This document shows, piece after piece, positions 1-6,160 of a DNA stretch of 6,614 nt. Positions within the stretch are counted from its first letter, which is position 1, and each line of letters begins with the position of its first letter. The DNA is taken from the NCBI GenBank assembly GCA_030598355.1, contig JAUVQD010000083.1:1-6614 (forward strand), written 5' to 3'. Both the position numbers and the translations under genes were made by a program. Source of the stretch: Actinomycetes bacterium. GTDB taxonomy: Bacteria; Actinomycetota; Aquicultoria; CAJVYJ01; JAUVQD01. Under the pieces are notes generated by a model. The model searched no databases and was not told where the DNA came from. It saw only the letters and a list, made by a program, of their open reading frames with translations.

Positions 1-286
1 AGAGGGCAAGACCGTTGGAAAGTGCCCAAAATGCGACGCGGAGCTGCGCGTGATCAGGGCGAAAAAAAGCAAAAAACGTTTTGTTGGTTGTTCGGGATAC
101 CCTGACTGCAGCAATTCTTATCCGCTTCCTCAATTCGGGGATGTGCTCCCACTCGGAACTATTTGCGATGATTGCGGCTCGCCAAAGATCAAGGTGATTA
201 GCAAAGGCAAGCGGCCATGGGAACTTTGTCTTGATCCCAATTGCGTAACCAAAGAAGCTTATCGCAAAAAAACCAAGAAAAAGTGA
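1..286 (+). CDS. topA: DNA topoisomerase I, C-terminal zinc-ribbon end (5' truncated by window)
   Basis: The reading frame is open from base 2 to the TGA at 284-286 and gives the last 94 residues; the catalytic body lies upstream of the window. Two four-cysteine zinc ribbons are visible. The first has Cys at fragment residues 8, 11, 30 and 36, including the signature RFVGCSGYPDC followed by YPLPQFG. The second has Cys at 55, 58, 76 and 81, including GKRPWELC. These ribbons sit at the C terminus of type IA topoisomerases, which relax negative supercoils by single-strand cleavage; the ribbons help bind single-stranded DNA. The YPLPQ...GKRPWELC pattern resembles the topoisomerase I form common in archaea and present in some bacteria more than the E. 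coli form; this is from memory of the family, not an alignment. The tail is lysine-rich. An internal ATG at base 50 is not a start, because the frame and the first zinc ribbon continue upstream of it. The stop overlaps the next start by one base (TGATG). Confidence 0.9.
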   Translation, partial: EGKTVGKCPKCDAELRVIRAKKSKKRFVGCSGYPDCSNSYPLPQFGDVLPLGTICDDCGSPKIKVISKGKRPWELCLDPNCVTKEAYRKKTKKK

Positions 287-1017
287 TGAGAGTAGCGGTT
301 GCCCAATATGAGCAGGCAGGCTCCTTTGACGCGAATCTCAATTTAATACGCCAGATAACCGAGCGCGCCGAACAAGACGGTATTGACCTCTTATGTTTTA
401 GTGGAGACTTCCTCGGCTTCGATCAAGATCAGCCAGACTCATTAAGAACATTGCTTGATTTGGCACGAGAATTTGAGATAGAGATTCTAACCGGTGAGAT
501 AGTGGTAACCGGGGGCCGGAAAGTACAAAGCGCGTTGATCGGGCGAGATGGAGTTCTCATTGATACGGTACCGATCGACGAGATCAAAGCGATTCGCACC
601 TGCTTAGGCACGACAATTGTTCTCTCTGAAGAGCAAGCATATAGTGAAAAGGTAGACACGCTAGCCGGTAAACTGCGCCCTAGCGTTATGGTTATGCAGA
701 CCACCGCCAATTCCCTTTTGGAACTTGAAGCCATAAAAGAATTAGCGATTTCCCGTTCCTTCAATCAAGCTCATTTGATTATTTGTGTCTCCGGCGTCGG
801 ACGCGGTCGCGATGAAAACTTTCTGGGATCAAGTCTGGCTGTTTTTCAAGGAGAGATTAAGGTTGAAGCCGATGTCGACAAGAGCGAGCTCCTTATTTTC
901 TCAGTTGATCTAGCGAGCTTTATCGACTATGACGAACTCCGGGATCCGGTTGAAATCCCCGAACTCTTAAAACAGAAATATAGCCACACTCCTAGTTGCA
1001 CCCACGATTCCGAATGA
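286..1017 (+). CDS. Nitrilase/carbon-nitrogen hydrolase-fold protein, probably catalytically inactive
   Basis: This encodes 243 residues from the ATG at 286. The start is chosen because MRVAVAQYEQ is the usual first beta strand of the carbon-nitrogen hydrolase fold; an upstream in-frame TTG at 241 lies inside topA and would add 15 unrelated residues. Fold landmarks are visible. They are the opening strand (1-8), DANLNLIRQITERAEQDGIDLLCFSG (15-40), QSALIGRDGVLIDTV (81-95), an RS.N.AHLIIC segment (157-167) and FLGSSLAVFQGEI (179-191), like the GxSxivdPxG region. The family uses a Glu-Lys-Cys triad. Here the FPE glutamate position reads GD (40-41), and the region normally carrying GxxICxDxxFPE reads IVLSEEQAYSEK (111-122), with no Cys at the nucleophile position (my alignment gives Ser114). 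The Lys-to-Cys spacing is also much shorter than usual. A scaffold, binding or regulatory role is possible, but the function is unknown. There is no clear ribosome-binding site; the one-base overlap with topA suggests translational coupling. There is no signal peptide or membrane segment. Confidence 0.7.
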   Translation: MRVAVAQYEQAGSFDANLNLIRQITERAEQDGIDLLCFSGDFLGFDQDQPDSLRTLLDLAREFEIEILTGEIVVTGGRKVQSALIGRDGVLIDTVPIDEIKAIRTCLGTTIVLSEEQAYSEKVDTLAGKLRPSVMVMQTTANSLLELEAIKELAISRSFNQAHLIICVSGVGRGRDENFLGSSLAVFQGEIKVEADVDKSELLIFSVDLASFIDYDELRDPVEIPELLKQKYSHTPSCTHDSE

Positions 1018-1037
1018 CATTTCTTTTTTAAAATGTC
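1016..1037 (+). other. Small AT-rich inverted repeat after the nitrilase-like gene
   Basis: The arms GACATTT (1016-1022) and AAATGTC (1031-1037) are perfect 7-base complements around an 8-base T-rich loop, starting on the stop codon of the nitrilase-like gene. It could form a weak hairpin or be a dyad operator just upstream of the mdh -10-like hexamer. It is not a convincing intrinsic terminator, because the stem is AT-rich and no T-run follows it. Confidence 0.3.
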
Positions 1038-1048
1038 GTCACTTAAGC

Positions 1049-1054
1049 TAAAAT
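1049..1054 (+). promoter_or_regulatory. Candidate -10 element for mdh (leaderless-type start)
   Basis: The hexamer TAAAAT begins exactly 14 bases before the mdh ATG. With the usual spacing of about 7 bases, transcription would start at about 1061, leaving 2 bases or fewer of leader. No Shine-Dalgarno-like purine run lies between 1038 and 1062, which supports a leaderless start. No good -35 is visible; the expected zone (about 1025-1031) is just T/A-rich. The same hexamer-to-ATG geometry recurs before holB. Confidence 0.45.
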
Positions 1055-1062
1055 AAACGCAT

Positions 1063-1995
1063 ATGTCTGAAGCGTCTAAAAAAGTTGCGATTATTGGCAG
1101 TGGGAACGTTGGTTCCAACACTGCTTTTCTAGTTGCCCTCTTAGGAGTTGCCAACATAGCCTTGATCGATGTGGCCGAGGGTCTGGCAGAGGGCCGGGCC
1201 CTTGATATTTGCCAGGCTTTGTCGATTTTGCAATTAGATGAAGAGGTAGTTGGCGGTCAGGATTTTGCTCTGCTCAAAGGCGCTGAAATAGTCATAATCA
1301 CGGCCGGGTTTCCCCGGAAACCGGGCATGAGTCGCAAAGACTTGCTCGACAAGAACGCCGCGGTTATCAAATCGGTTTGCGCCGAAATCAAAGAAAAGGC
1401 ACCCGATGCCATAGTTATCGTGGTTACTAATCCCGTTGACGCGATGACCCACCTGGCTTGGAAAGAGTTGGGTTTTGCGCACGAAAAAGTGGTCGGCATG
1501 GGCGGCATGCTAGATTCAGGCCGGTTTATTCATTTTATAACCGAGGCCACCGGGGTTGCCCGATCAGCGGTGCAAGCGGTTGTTGTCGGCTCTCATGGTG
1601 ATCAAATGGTGCCGCTTACCAGTTTTGTACGGGTCGGCGACGAAGATTCTGATTTTCCGGTTAAGGAATCTGTTTTATCAGGGGCGGCTGAAAATACCAA
1701 ACACGGCGGGGCTGAAATCGTTAAACTATTAAAAACCGGGAGCGCGGCGTACGGACCGGCTGCGGCTCTCAGTACTATGATTAATTCGATCATAGGCGAT
1801 GAAAACCAGATATTTTCAGTTTGCACTCTGGCTCAAGGGGAGTATGGCTTGAGTGATATCTACGTAAATCTCCCAGTGCAACTCGGGGCTGACGGCGCCG
1901 GGCAAATCGTCGAAATAGAGCTTAGCGAAGAAGAAGAGAAGGCTCTTAAGTTAAGCGCTGACTCAATTCGGGAGATGCTCAGAGAGTTGGGTTAG
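1063..1995 (+). CDS. mdh: Malate dehydrogenase, LDH-like type, NAD-dependent
   Basis: This 310-residue cytoplasmic enzyme interconverts malate and oxaloacetate with NAD(H). Visible features are the Rossmann dinucleotide motif GSGNVG (12-17) and Asp36 at the end of the second strand (IALIDV), which favours NAD over NADP. The mobile active-site loop is GFPRKPGMSR (82-91). Its Arg85 is the malate-specifying residue where lactate dehydrogenases carry Gln, and Arg91 is the other substrate arginine. TNPVD (122-126), MLDSGRF with Asp151 and Arg154, and the catalytic His178 in GSHGD (176-180) complete the active site. The length is normal for the tetrameric LDH-like malate dehydrogenases. It is the first gene of a tight mdh-fumA-fumB-tmk run, so its product feeds the fumarase encoded next to it. 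There is no Shine-Dalgarno site before the ATG; see the -10-like hexamer at 1049. Lactate dehydrogenase is the alternative, and Arg85 argues against it. Confidence 0.96.
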   Translation: MSEASKKVAIIGSGNVGSNTAFLVALLGVANIALIDVAEGLAEGRALDICQALSILQLDEEVVGGQDFALLKGAEIVIITAGFPRKPGMSRKDLLDKNAAVIKSVCAEIKEKAPDAIVIVVTNPVDAMTHLAWKELGFAHEKVVGMGGMLDSGRFIHFITEATGVARSAVQAVVVGSHGDQMVPLTSFVRVGDEDSDFPVKESVLSGAAENTKHGGAEIVKLLKTGSAAYGPAAALSTMINSIIGDENQIFSVCTLAQGEYGLSDIYVNLPVQLGADGAGQIVEIELSEEEEKALKLSADSIREMLRELG

Positions 1996-1997
1996 CG

Positions 1998-2852
1998 ATG
2001 GTCGCTAAAGACGTGCCGGTAAGCAACGTCATCGAGCTTGTAGCCAACCTTTCGCTTGACGCCAACCATAATGCGCGAGCGGACGTCTCCGCTCTCTTAA
2101 GGAAAGCCCGGGAGTCAAAAAATTCACCGGCCGCTATGGCCGCCCTCGATCATTTAATTGCCAATATTGAAATCGCCAAAGAGAGATCGTTGCCTTTGTG
2201 CCAAGATTGCGGCTATGTGACTGTCTTTGCTGAGGTTGGCCAGGATCTTGTCTTTGATGATCCGCTTGAGCCCGCTATTCAGCTTGGTGTAGCTCGTGGG
2301 TACGATGATGGCGATCTACGTCAATCAGTGATCCGGGACGCTTTTAGTGACAGGACCAAATTTGAAACCGAGCGTCCGGCAAATGTATACATTAATCTTA
2401 AAAGCGGGAGTGAGCTTAAAATTACAGTTATGCCAAAAGGCGGCGGTAGCGATAACGCTTGTCGAATGACGATGCTCAAACCAACAGCGCACGAAGATGA
2501 GATAGTGAAATATGTGGTCGATATCGTGGCTGCTTCCGGACATTATGCTTGCCCGCCCCTTTTTGTCGGCATCGGCATCGGCGGAAGTTTTGATTCAGTC
2601 GGGCTTTTAGCTAAAGTCGCTTTGCTGCGAGATTTTCAGATACCCGCTAAACGCCCGGACTTGGCCGCGCTTGAGAATCGCTTAATGACAGAGATCAATA
2701 AACTTGGTATCGGGCCCGCCGGTTTAGGGGGAGAGACAACTGCTCTTGGCGTTTCGGTCTTAACCGACCGCACACACATGGCGTGTCTACCGGTGGCCGT
2801 TAATATATCGTGTAATCAGCTCCGTGGAGCGACAGCGAGGCTTAGCATATGA
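1998..2852 (+). CDS. fumA: Class I fumarate hydratase, alpha (N-terminal) subunit
   Basis: This 284-residue subunit belongs to the iron-sulfur (class I) fumarase, which reversibly hydrates fumarate to malate using an O2-sensitive [4Fe-4S] cluster. Three cysteines sit where the family's cluster ligands are expected: Cys68 in PLCQDCG, Cys185 in ACPPLFVGIGIGG and Cys272 near the end in NISCNQLR. Their spacing (117 and 87 residues) is close to that in E. coli class I enzymes as I recall it. The family motif PKGGGSDN (146-153) is intact. The gene starts 2 bases after the mdh stop without a clear ribosome-binding site, so it probably depends on readthrough translation from mdh. It overlaps the beta-subunit gene by 4 bases (ATGA). 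The split into two genes is the form typical of archaea and many anaerobic bacteria. The alternative is L-tartrate dehydratase alpha, which has the same fold; the neighbouring mdh favours fumarase. Confidence 0.95.
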   Translation: MVAKDVPVSNVIELVANLSLDANHNARADVSALLRKARESKNSPAAMAALDHLIANIEIAKERSLPLCQDCGYVTVFAEVGQDLVFDDPLEPAIQLGVARGYDDGDLRQSVIRDAFSDRTKFETERPANVYINLKSGSELKITVMPKGGGSDNACRMTMLKPTAHEDEIVKYVVDIVAASGHYACPPLFVGIGIGGSFDSVGLLAKVALLRDFQIPAKRPDLAALENRLMTEINKLGIGPAGLGGETTALGVSVLTDRTHMACLPVAVNISCNQLRGATARLSI

Positions 2853-3382
2853 AAACGATCACCTCGCCTCTCGACCAAAAGGTGATAGATAATTTAGTGG
2901 CCGGCGACACTGTCGCGCTGAGTGGCCAAATCTACACAGCGAGAGATCAGGCGCACAAACGACTTATTGAGGCCTTGTCAGAGAATCGACCGCTTCCCGT
3001 TGAGCTCATGGGCCAGACAATCTTTTACGCCGGCCCGGCTCCAACACCAGCTGGGGCGGTCACCGGATCAATCGGGCCGACAACCGCCTCTCGCATGGAT
3101 AAATTTACTCCCGCTCTTTTGGAATATGGAGTAAAAGCGATGATCGGCAAAGGTCCGAGATCGATTGAGGTTATCGAATCCATGAAGGCTGAAGGAGCTG
3201 TCTACTTTGTGGCTACGGGCGGGGCGGCGGCCTATCTCTCTGATTTTGTCAGAAAATCTGAAGTTGTGGCTTTCGGTGATCTTGGGCCCGAGGCTATACA
3301 CTTGCTCGAAGTGGAAAACTTTCCACTTGTGGTTGGTATCGACGCAAACGGAAGGAGCGCTCTTTGGCCGGACATTTCATAA
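2849..3382 (+). CDS. fumB: Class I fumarate hydratase, beta (C-terminal) subunit
   Basis: This 177-residue partner of the upstream alpha subunit provides the swivelling domain that completes the fumarase active site. The family motifs appear in order: GDTVALSGQIYTARDQAHKR (19-38, substrate-binding Arg and His), YAGPAPTPAG (60-69), GSIGPTTASRMD (73-84), MIGKG (98-102), ATGGAAAYL (122-130) and GDLGPEAIHLLEVENFP (143-159). The length is normal for a stand-alone beta subunit. The start overlaps the alpha stop as ATGA, with a GAGG at 2837-2840 eight bases upstream, giving coupled, near-equal translation of the subunits. Its last 19 bases overlap the tmk start, and the tmk ribosome-binding site lies inside its coding sequence. 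A perfect inverted repeat sits in codons for residues 154-160. The gene symbol denotes the beta subunit here, not the E. coli paralogue of the same name. Confidence 0.95.
   Translation: MKTITSPLDQKVIDNLVAGDTVALSGQIYTARDQAHKRLIEALSENRPLPVELMGQTIFYAGPAPTPAGAVTGSIGPTTASRMDKFTPALLEYGVKAMIGKGPRSIEVIESMKAEGAVYFVATGGAAAYLSDFVRKSEVVAFGDLGPEAIHLLEVENFPLVVGIDANGRSALWPDIS
3309..3328 (+). repeat. Perfect 9-base inverted repeat inside the 3' end of the fumarase beta gene
   Basis: AAGTGGAAA (3309-3317) and TTTCCACTT (3320-3328) are exact reverse complements separated by two bases; as RNA this would fold as a 7-bp stem with a 6-base loop. It lies in codons for Leu-Glu-Val-Glu-Asn-Phe-Pro-Leu, ending 21 bases before the tmk ribosome-binding site. 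No T-run follows, so it is not a classical terminator. It may be fortuitous, or a processing or stability element between the fumarase and tmk parts of the message. Confidence 0.4.
3350..3357 (+). promoter_or_regulatory. Ribosome-binding site that fixes the tmk TTG start
   Basis: GGAAGGAG ends 6 bases before the TTG at 3364. It is the strongest Shine-Dalgarno sequence in the window and lies within the fumarase beta coding sequence. It supports the non-ATG start and the 19-base gene overlap. Confidence 0.75.
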
Positions 3383-3978
3383 CATTTGAGGGTGTTGAAG
3401 GATGTGGTAAGTCTACCCAGGTCAAGATGATCCACAATTGGTTTTTGCGTCAACACCGGCAAGTTGTCGTAACCAGGGAGCCGGGCGGCACCGCCATCGG
3501 GGATAAGCTGCGCGAGATCCTTCTTGACCCCGAGCTAAAAGAAATGACCGCCGTGACTGAAGCATTGCTATATTCAGCCAGTCGCGCCCAGCTTATGAAT
3601 GAGACGATAAAGCCTGCACTTGAGTCGGGCCGGACTGTCCTGTGTGATAGGTTTATAGACTCATCCCTGGCCTATCAATCCTATGGGAGAGGTCTGGATT
3701 TTCAAACAGTATTATCAATAAACGAGTGGGCGATGGATGGGAAAATGCCGGATCTAACCTTCCTTTTTCGGATTTCAGCCGAGCTCGGCCTGGGAAGGAC
3801 CGTCGAGAGAAATTCCGATAGATTAGAGCAGGAAAGTCTCGATTTTCACCGAATGATCGAAGCCGGCTACGAAGATCTGGCTGTAAAATACGCTGAGCGT
3901 TTCGTCCTTATCGACGGCCGCGACCCCATCGACCGTATCCATCAACAAGTCATCGACGCCGTCAGAAAACTATTCTAA
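3364..3978 (+). CDS. tmk: Thymidylate kinase (dTMP kinase)
   Basis: This 204-residue enzyme phosphorylates dTMP to dTDP with ATP, an essential step of dTTP synthesis. The P-loop is EGVEGCGKST (9-18), followed by TREPGG (37-42), which positions the nucleotide. The CDRFIDSSLAYQSYGRGL stretch (94-111) holds the DR(F/Y) motif, and the LID region ERNSDRLEQESLDF (148-161) contains the DRxE of bacterial enzymes. The length is typical. The start is TTG: it gives the family-like MAGHFITFEG and has the strong GGAAGGAG at the right spacing, whereas no ATG occurs before the P-loop. It overlaps the fumarase beta gene by 19 bases, so it is read from the same message. An 82-base gap separates it from holB, its usual neighbour in Firmicutes and Actinobacteria. 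Confidence 0.97.
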   Translation: MAGHFITFEGVEGCGKSTQVKMIHNWFLRQHRQVVVTREPGGTAIGDKLREILLDPELKEMTAVTEALLYSASRAQLMNETIKPALESGRTVLCDRFIDSSLAYQSYGRGLDFQTVLSINEWAMDGKMPDLTFLFRISAELGLGRTVERNSDRLEQESLDFHRMIEAGYEDLAVKYAERFVLIDGRDPIDRIHQQVIDAVRKLF

Positions 3979-4060
3979 GGGACGTTGGTTGCGTTTGTTG
4001 CGGCTACGTCCCCGATTCTATCCTGGTTTTGTTGCGCATAATTTATTAGAATTGTAGAAG
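3979..4060 (+). promoter_or_regulatory. tmk-holB intergenic region: dyad, repeated GTTGCG hexamer, -10-like hexamer
   Basis: Three kinds of signal are seen. A dyad with arms GGGACGT (3979-3985) and ACGTCCC (4006-4012) begins directly after the tmk stop, but its 20-base loop and the lack of a T-run make it a poor terminator. GTTGCG occurs three times (3988-3993, 3997-4002, 4031-4036), the last two within a 9-base direct repeat TTTGTTGCG (3994-4002 and 4028-4036). TAGAAT (4047-4052) lies exactly 14 bases before the holB ATG, matching TAAAAT before mdh, and would give an almost leaderless message starting near 4059. No -35 at standard spacing is evident, so activation through the repeats is conceivable; that is inference. 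Confidence 0.4.
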
Positions 4061-5179
4061 ATGAAAGATAGTTCCCTCTGGGAGCAGATAAAGGGTCACG
4101 ATAAGACAGTCAATCTGCTTCGCAGAGCAATTGATAAAAAGCGGTTGACTCACGCGTATCTATTCTGTGGCCCGCGTGGCGTCGGCAAGGCGAAGACGGC
4201 AGCTACTTTCGCGGCTGCGATAAATTGTGAGCAGGCCTGTGGCAGTTGTGTTTCATGTCGCGGTATTAAAAACCTGACCCATCCCGATTTTCACTACATA
4301 GCGCCGGAAGGCACCCAAACCATTCTCTTGAAGCAAGTTACTGATCTCATTAAAAAAATACACCTGACCAAACAAAACAACGGCTACAGAGTGATCATCA
4401 TTGACGACGCCCACAAGATGCTCCCTATAGCCGCCAATGCTCTTTTAAAAGTGCTTGAGGAGCCGCCTGAGCGCGTTGTTTTTATCTTGGTCGCCTCTGA
4501 CATGAACAACGTTCTATCAACCATTTCATCAAGGTGCCAAAGAGTTAACTTTTCCGCTCTTAAAGGTGAAGTTGTCAGAGATATATTAATCAATGATTTG
4601 AAGATTTCTAAAGACAAAGCTGATCTGGCCGTTATGTTATCCGGCGGCATGGTTGGCGAAGCGATGGAAATAGCTTCATCCGGCCTTCTTAAGGTCAGAA
4701 AGACCATGGTTGATGTGATAGTCGCCGAGAAGCCCGACACCGCGCGCTCAGTCGAGCTGGCGTCGATATTGGTAAAGGCGGCTAAGAAAAGAACAGCTAA
4801 AATCAAAAAAGACCAGGAAATAGAGGTTAAAGAGGTATTGTCGTTTGTCGAAGGGTCAAGGGGCGCTGCGTCAATGAAGCGTAATTTAGAGACAAGGCAC
4901 CATCGGGAACGCGCTCGCCTTGAGCACAGGTGTTATCAACAGGCGCTGGTTTTGATCGCTTCTATATATAGAGATCTGCTAGTGCTGAAGGAAAACGCGG
5001 ACGAAAAGTTCATAGCTAATACTGATTTAAACTTTGAGCTCAAGAGTGCTAAGATTGAACGCGCTCAACTGACGTCGGCATTGGCCAATATCAATGAGGC
5101 CAAGCAACGAATTGAGCAAAACGTCAACCCGCTCTTGGCGTTTGAGAATCTATTTTTCACTTTGGAGGCTGTGGTATAG
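4061..5179 (+). CDS. holB: DNA polymerase III clamp-loader delta' subunit
   Basis: This 372-residue AAA+ family protein is part of the complex that loads the sliding clamp. WEQIKGHDKTVNLLRRAI...LTHAYLF (7-35) is the usual opening. The P-loop GPRGVGKA (37-44) keeps the Lys but has Ala44 where ATPases need Ser/Thr, consistent with delta' being a non-hydrolysing member. A four-cysteine zinc module follows (Cys56, 60, 63, 66), then the Walker B-like IIIDDAH (112-118), NALLKVLEEPP (126-136), and SRC (157-159), which supplies the arginine finger in trans. The C-terminal part carries a basic stretch around 240-300 and a collar-like helical region. DnaX is the main alternative, but the defective P-loop, the length and the tmk neighbour favour delta'. 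There is no good ribosome-binding site before the ATG, only AGAAG immediately adjacent to it; see the -10-like hexamer at 4047. The stop codon directly abuts the next ATG. Confidence 0.93.
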   Translation: MKDSSLWEQIKGHDKTVNLLRRAIDKKRLTHAYLFCGPRGVGKAKTAATFAAAINCEQACGSCVSCRGIKNLTHPDFHYIAPEGTQTILLKQVTDLIKKIHLTKQNNGYRVIIIDDAHKMLPIAANALLKVLEEPPERVVFILVASDMNNVLSTISSRCQRVNFSALKGEVVRDILINDLKISKDKADLAVMLSGGMVGEAMEIASSGLLKVRKTMVDVIVAEKPDTARSVELASILVKAAKKRTAKIKKDQEIEVKEVLSFVEGSRGAASMKRNLETRHHRERARLEHRCYQQALVLIASIYRDLLVLKENADEKFIANTDLNFELKSAKIERAQLTSALANINEAKQRIEQNVNPLLAFENLFFTLEAVV

Positions 5180-6139
5180 ATGCCAACCGTAATAGAAGTC
5201 GCGTTTAGAAGGCGCGGCAAGACATATAGTTTTAATCCCGGCAAGCTGGCATTGGCTGTCGGTGATCAAGTTATCCTGAAAACAACGGAGGGCATGGAGA
5301 TAGGCGAGATTACCTCGAGTGCCCGGGAAGTTGAAGAAGAAAAAGTAAAGCGTCCGCTAAAAAAAGTGGTACGCAAAGCCAACGTTGATGATCTCGAGAG
5401 AGCAGCACGGAACAGCGCCAAGGAAGATGAAGCCTTCCACGTTGGCGAAGAGAAGATAGCCGAACACAAATTACCGATGAAACTGGTCAGGGTAGAGCAG
5501 ATATTTGACGGCTCAAAGATGGCCTTCTATTTTACCGCTGAGAACCGGGTTGATTTCAGGGAGCTTGTAAAAGACTTAGCTTCGCATTTTAAGACTCGCA
5601 TTGAATTAAGACAGATCGGGGTCAGAGACAAAGCCCGCATGATCGGCGGCATGGGGATTTGCGGAAAAGACCTTTGTTGCACAATGTTCCTGAGCGATCT
5701 CAATCCCATCTCAATTAGAATGGCCAAGGAGCAATTTCTGCCGCTCAACCCGCAAAAGATTTCCGGTGTTTGCGGCCGGCTTATGTGTTGTTTGAGATAC
5801 GAGTTTGAAGCCTACAAAGACTTTAGAAAGCGCGCCCCGAAAAGAGGCGCATGTGTCGAGACCTGCAACGGTCATAAAGGGTGCGTCCTCGATATGAACG
5901 CCGTTAAAGAGCGAGTCAGAATCCAAGAAGATGAGACTGGCAAAAGGTTTGAAATTGACATCAAAGACATTACAAAAACCGTAAACCCGAAAAAAGGCGG
6001 CAGGCGCAAAGAGACAAAAGAAACCGAACAAAAAAAAGAGATAAAGGAAGTTAAAGACAAAGCAGCCCCTGCTGAAAAGGAAGAGATCAAAGAGATGCTG
6101 GCCGAAGACGAAGCCACATCTGAGGAATCTAAGGAATAA
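5180..6139 (+). CDS. ricT: PSP1 domain protein, RicT (YaaT) family
   Basis: This 319-residue protein of the PSP1 family is encoded next to holB, as in Firmicutes. The opening TVIEVAFRRRGKTYSFNPG (3-21) is typical. The conserved core carries cysteine clusters at 161, 166 and 167 (GICGKDLCC) and at 198, 203 and 204 (GVCGRLMCCLRYE), with further Cys225, 229 and 235. In Bacillus subtilis, RicT forms a complex with RicA and RicF that carries [4Fe-4S] clusters and promotes RNase Y-dependent mRNA maturation, competence and sporulation; whether partners exist here is not visible. Residues about 270-319 form a Lys/Glu-rich, probably disordered tail longer than the core needs. The ATG abuts the holB stop; GGAGG at 5164-5168, inside holB, lies 11 bases upstream as its ribosome-binding site, so translation is probably coupled. 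tRNA-Thr follows 21 bases after the stop. Confidence 0.92.
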   Translation: MPTVIEVAFRRRGKTYSFNPGKLALAVGDQVILKTTEGMEIGEITSSAREVEEEKVKRPLKKVVRKANVDDLERAARNSAKEDEAFHVGEEKIAEHKLPMKLVRVEQIFDGSKMAFYFTAENRVDFRELVKDLASHFKTRIELRQIGVRDKARMIGGMGICGKDLCCTMFLSDLNPISIRMAKEQFLPLNPQKISGVCGRLMCCLRYEFEAYKDFRKRAPKRGACVETCNGHKGCVLDMNAVKERVRIQEDETGKRFEIDIKDITKTVNPKKGGRRKETKETEQKKEIKEVKDKAAPAEKEEIKEMLAEDEATSEESKE

Positions 6140-6160
6140 AGAGAAAGACAGATAGTTTGC

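Noticed and set aside
37..44. Possible DnaX identity for the holB product, because of its P-loop and zinc cysteines (residues 37-44 of that protein, gene at 4061-5179)
   Set aside because: The P-loop has Ala44 in place of Ser/Thr, the length suits delta', and the gene lies next to tmk as holB does. The coordinates in this entry are protein residues.
429..764. Minus-strand open frame of about 111 codons inside the nitrilase-like gene
   Set aside because: It is antisense to a frame with clear fold landmarks, has low-complexity Ser/Arg/Ile composition and no recognisable motif; a shadow frame.
3979..4012. GGGACGT/ACGTCCC dyad after tmk as an intrinsic terminator
   Set aside because: The loop is 20 bases and no T-run follows the second arm, so it lacks the form of a Rho-independent terminator.
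4384..4806. Minus-strand open frame of about 140 codons inside holB
   Set aside because: It is antisense to well-conserved delta' motifs (IIIDDAH, NALLKVLEEPP, SRC) and has no family features of its own.
5711..6031. Minus-strand open frame of about 106 codons with Phe/Cys-rich sequence opposite the PSP1 gene
   Set aside because: Its hydrophobic look is the mirror of the Lys/Glu-rich PSP1 tail; there is no ribosome-binding site or motif.
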